Shown: one piece after another, positions 6,245-8,212 of the stretch
Numbering within the stretch: the first letter of the stretch is position 1
How the letters are laid out: every line of letters starts with the position of its first letter
Source: Candidatus Poribacteria bacterium
Lineage (GTDB): Bacteria > Poribacteria > WGA-4E > UBA9662
Assembly (NCBI GenBank): GCA_002729015.1
Contig: PBVO01000063.1
Span: forward strand, 8,225 to 16,436
DNA length: 8,212 nt
Direction of reading: 5' to 3'
The notes under the pieces: generated by a model
Told to the model about the DNA's origin: nothing
The model's input: only the letters and a program-made list of their open reading frames with translations
The model's database searches: none
Program-made: the position numbers and the translations under genes

Positions 6245-7105
6245 ATGAGTGATTTGCGGGTGATCGATACCCATACACATTTTTACGATCCGAAACGTCC
6301 ACAAGGGATCCCTTGGCCAAATAAAAACGATGAATTTCTATACCGAACTGTTCTACCTGACGAATACAAGGCCGTAACTAAACCTTTGGGCGTACACGGA
6401 ACTGTCGTCGTAGAGGCTAGTAAAAGATTTGAAGATAATCTATGGGTCCTAGAATTAGCCAAAACTGAACCTTTTATTATCGGATTTGTGGGTAATCTAC
6501 AGTTAAATTCGGATGATTTTGATGTACGTTTAGATAAACTTAGAGTAGATCCACTATTCCGGGGAATTCGGTTAGGGGGCATCATAACCAAACAATTAAC
6601 CAAACTGGAACAAGCGAGATTGGAGCATTTGGCTTATTATGACCTGGCGTTGGATATACTTGGTGGTGCTGATGTACTATCAAGTGTAGCTGAAATTGCA
6701 GAAAATATTCCCAACCTACGTATCATAATTGATCACCTCGGAGCTCCTAGTATCAATGGTCAGTCACCAGATCGAATTTGGACTGAAGCAATGCAATTAC
6801 TGGCCCAGCAAGCCAATATCTACTGCAAAGTATCGGGCTTAGTCGAAAGTGTGGCTGATAAAACACAACCAATTCCCCACGAAGTGGAATTTTATAAGCC
6901 TGTGCTTAATTTGTTATGGAATAAGTTCGGCCAGGATCGGCTAATCTACGGTTCTAACTGGCCAGTCTCAGCACGTTTTGCCAAGTATGCCACGGTCCAA
7001 AAACTAGTTTTGGACTATTTTGAGCCAAAAGGGAAAGATGCTACGGACAAAGTATTCAGGCAAAACTCCAAGGTTGCTTACAAGTGGATTGATAGGGTCA
7101 AGTAA
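6245..7105 (+). CDS. Amidohydrolase family protein (Amidohydro_2, COG3618 lactonase-like)
   Basis: A 286-residue TIM-barrel metal-dependent hydrolase, probably cytoplasmic, resembling the group that includes L-fucono- and L-rhamnono-lactonases and 2-pyrone-4,6-dicarboxylate lactonase. The N-terminal metal motif is D8-T-H10-T-H12. DHLG (163-166) supplies another expected active-site His, and YCKVSGL (193-199) is family-typical. The last barrel strand reads IYGSNWPVS (234-242), with N238 where many relatives have the metal-linked Asp of GSDWP. The N-terminal block from HFYDPKRP to PWPNKNDEFLYR marks a defined subgroup. The ATG at 6245 is preceded by a weak AGG at 6238-6240, and the gene ends in tandem TAA TAG stops. 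It is divergent from the transporter-PhyH operon, so it may share a pathway, for example opening a lactone or ester product; that role is inference. Its 3' end lies 20 bp from the convergent PurS-like gene. Confidence 0.85.
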   Translation: MSDLRVIDTHTHFYDPKRPQGIPWPNKNDEFLYRTVLPDEYKAVTKPLGVHGTVVVEASKRFEDNLWVLELAKTEPFIIGFVGNLQLNSDDFDVRLDKLRVDPLFRGIRLGGIITKQLTKLEQARLEHLAYYDLALDILGGADVLSSVAEIAENIPNLRIIIDHLGAPSINGQSPDRIWTEAMQLLAQQANIYCKVSGLVESVADKTQPIPHEVEFYKPVLNLLWNKFGQDRLIYGSNWPVSARFAKYATVQKLVLDYFEPKGKDATDKVFRQNSKVAYKWIDRVK

Positions 7106-7125
7106 TAGTTCAGTTCAACTGTCAG

Positions 7126-7608
7126 TTACATCGAAATATTAAACGATTCGATTACCTCATTGGCAAGCAAACGAGTAGCGATTATCTCTAAGAGGTCTCG
7201 TTTCGACTGAGGGCTAGTTTGATCAGACCGAAAGTGAAAATTGTACTGGCGGCCTGTTTGGGCCGTTATAGTTTCTGGTAGGCAAGAAATATCTAAATCA
7301 CCGATTCCCTTACAAATGTTCTCAGCTACAGTATCCGTCACTCCTGATTTGAAAACTACTTCTATTTGGGAGATACCATTGTCTCTGGGTGCACTTTTTT
7401 CTTCATAAAAACGGTAATTTTCAGTGATTCTATCAGCCAAGAGTTGGGAGCAAATTTGCTCAACTTGGCCGATGCTAAGGTTTCCTTCCAAAAAATAAAG
7501 TCGGCTAAAATTAATTGACTCCACTTGGTCAATGCCTAAGTCTCTAATATCTTGCGCTAGCCCAGATGGGTGAGAAAATTTGTTGTAGATCTCGATTTTC
7601 CACTTCAT
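7126..7608 (-). CDS. Stand-alone protein with two tandem PurS-like domains
   Basis: A 160-residue protein with two similar halves. Residues 1-67 (MKWKIEIYNK at the start, QLLADRITENYRF at the end) match the PurS fold pattern, and residues 81-157 (IEVVFKSGVTDTVAENI, TGRQYNFHF, RLLANEVIESFNI) match it again. PurS is the small dimeric subunit that helps PurL and PurQ make formylglycinamidine ribonucleotide in purine synthesis, and a single PurS is about 80-90 residues. Two copies in one chain resemble the N-terminal region of large or planctomycete-type PurL enzymes. Here the chain ends in TAA with no PurL catalytic domain after it; the downstream DNA is the convergent amidohydrolase. The ATG lies 10 bp after the prmA stop with only a weak TGGA before it, suggesting translational coupling. 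It may act in trans with a PurL encoded elsewhere. I withhold the symbol purS because of the duplication. Confidence 0.7.
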   Translation of the reverse strand: MKWKIEIYNKFSHPSGLAQDIRDLGIDQVESINFSRLYFLEGNLSIGQVEQICSQLLADRITENYRFYEEKSAPRDNGISQIEVVFKSGVTDTVAENICKGIGDLDISCLPETITAQTGRQYNFHFRSDQTSPQSKRDLLEIIATRLLANEVIESFNISM

Positions 7609-7618
7609 ATCCAGTGTT

Positions 7619-8212
7619 TTAATTTCCTTTTTGCGCTAGTATGCCCACCCACTCATCCTGTTGACGAACTTGTAGACATTGAAATCCATGATCACGCAAA
7701 GCTGTCCTGATCGTTTGGGATTCACTGTCTAAGATCCCTGATAGTATCAGTTTGCCCCCTTTACGTAAATACTGTGGATAAGAAGGAATCATCGGTAAAA
7801 TTACTTGGCTAACAATATTAGCAATTATCAAGTGAAATTTTCCTGTTATATTCGCCAAACCTTCTGACTGACGCAGATCGACGTGATCTTTGATGCCATT
7901 GACCACAAAGTTATGCTCTGCAACATTTAAGGCTGTTTCATCAATATCTAGCGCTATGACTTTTTTAGCTCCCATTTTGACTGCTAAAATAGACAATATA
8001 CCTGAACCTGTCCCAATATCCGCAACCATTTCTCGTCCTTTAAAGGACAAACTAGATAACAAGTGCAAGGATAAGCGAGTAGTTGGGTGATGACCAGTAC
8101 CAAATGCCATACCAGGGTCCAGACGGATCAGGATTTTTTCAGTCCCTGATTGGCTGGACTCATCCTCTTCTATTTGATGCCAAGTGGGAGCTACAACTAC
8201 ATGATCGCCGAT
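7619..8212 (-). CDS. prmA: Ribosomal protein L11 methyltransferase, 5' end outside the window
   Basis: PrmA uses S-adenosylmethionine to trimethylate ribosomal protein L11 in the cytoplasm. The minus-strand frame is open to the right edge: 34 codons precede the internal ATG at 8110, including VVVAPTW and RLDPG, which run directly into MAFGTGHHPTT. So 8110 is not the start; the real one lies beyond 8212. The visible 197 residues cover the catalytic part. They include the PrmA hallmark DPGMAFGTGHHPTT, SAM motif I ADIGTGSGILS, the acidic ribose-binding LDID, IIANIVSQVIL as the NI motif, and the GG-K-L-ILSGIL strand. About 100 N-terminal residues, the L11-recognition domain, are missing when compared with the usual 290-310. 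The PurS-like gene follows after 10 bp in the same operon. The call is secure. Confidence 0.93.
   Translation of the reverse strand: MGDHVVVAPTWHQIEEDESSQSGTEKILIRLDPGMAFGTGHHPTTRLSLHLLSSLSFKGREMVADIGTGSGILSILAVKMGAKKVIALDIDETALNVAEHNFVVNGIKDHVDLRQSEGLANITGKFHLIIANIVSQVILPMIPSYPQYLRKGGKLILSGILDSESQTIRTALRDHGFQCLQVRQQDEWVGILAQKGN

Noticed and set aside
7106..7125. Short palindromes CAGTTCAACTG and AACTGTCAGTT as a terminator between the convergent genes
   Set aside because: The arms are 5 bp with a 1-nt centre, which cannot form a stable hairpin, and there is no T-run.
7619..8110. prmA starting at the ATG at 8110 as a short 163-residue protein
   Set aside because: That Met lies inside the PrmA hallmark DPGMAFGTGHHPTT, and the frame continues upstream with recognisable PrmA sequence to the window edge.
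1..8212. Exclusive use of TAA stops as a sign of a modified genetic code
   Set aside because: Eight genes are too few, AT-rich bacteria favour TAA, and TGA and TAG act as ordinary boundaries, for example the in-frame TGA just before the TTG at 714.

Overview
This looks like bacterial chromosome from an uncultivated, probably environmental lineage. It is AT-rich (roughly 40% GC by eye), densely coded, and all eight visible stop codons are TAA. Two different phytanoyl-CoA-dioxygenase-like (PhyH) enzymes, a DUF6785/DUF6784-type membrane protein and a COG3618-like amidohydrolase sit close together. That mix recalls Poribacteria, Planctomycetes and related groups, but this is an impression from gene content and not a placement.

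Layout. (1) Positions 1-660, + strand: 3' part of a TPR protein whose visible start is a run of Asp-Leu codons. (2) 714-2612, +: a large polytopic membrane protein of unknown function. (3) 2733-5948, - strand: a compact three-gene operon transcribed leftward, made of an SLC13/DASS Na+/dicarboxylate-type transporter and two dissimilar Fe(II)/2-oxoglutarate PhyH dioxygenases, with gaps of 21 and 24 bp. (4) 5949-6244: a 296-bp divergent intergenic region with promoter-like elements on both strands. (5) 6245-7105, +: a metal-dependent amidohydrolase of the lactonase-like group. (6) 7126-8212, -: ribosomal protein L11 methyltransferase prmA (5' end outside the window) followed after 10 bp by a stand-alone protein with two PurS-like domains.

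How they may work together. The transporter and the two oxygenases are very likely co-transcribed, and the divergently transcribed amidohydrolase may share regulation. A plausible but unproven reading is a small uptake-and-oxidation module: an organic anion is imported with Na+, hydroxylated by one or both oxygenases, and perhaps a lactone or ester is hydrolysed by the amidohydrolase. The substrate cannot be read from the sequence. prmA and the PurS-like gene are housekeeping.

No RNA genes, CRISPR arrays, insertion sequences or convincing intrinsic terminators were seen. The most striking non-coding signal is a perfect 18-bp inverted repeat with a 4-nt spacer inside the transporter gene (5034-5073). 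No clear new multi-gene system is evident; the best leads are that palindrome, the transporter-dioxygenase operon and the detached double-PurS protein.
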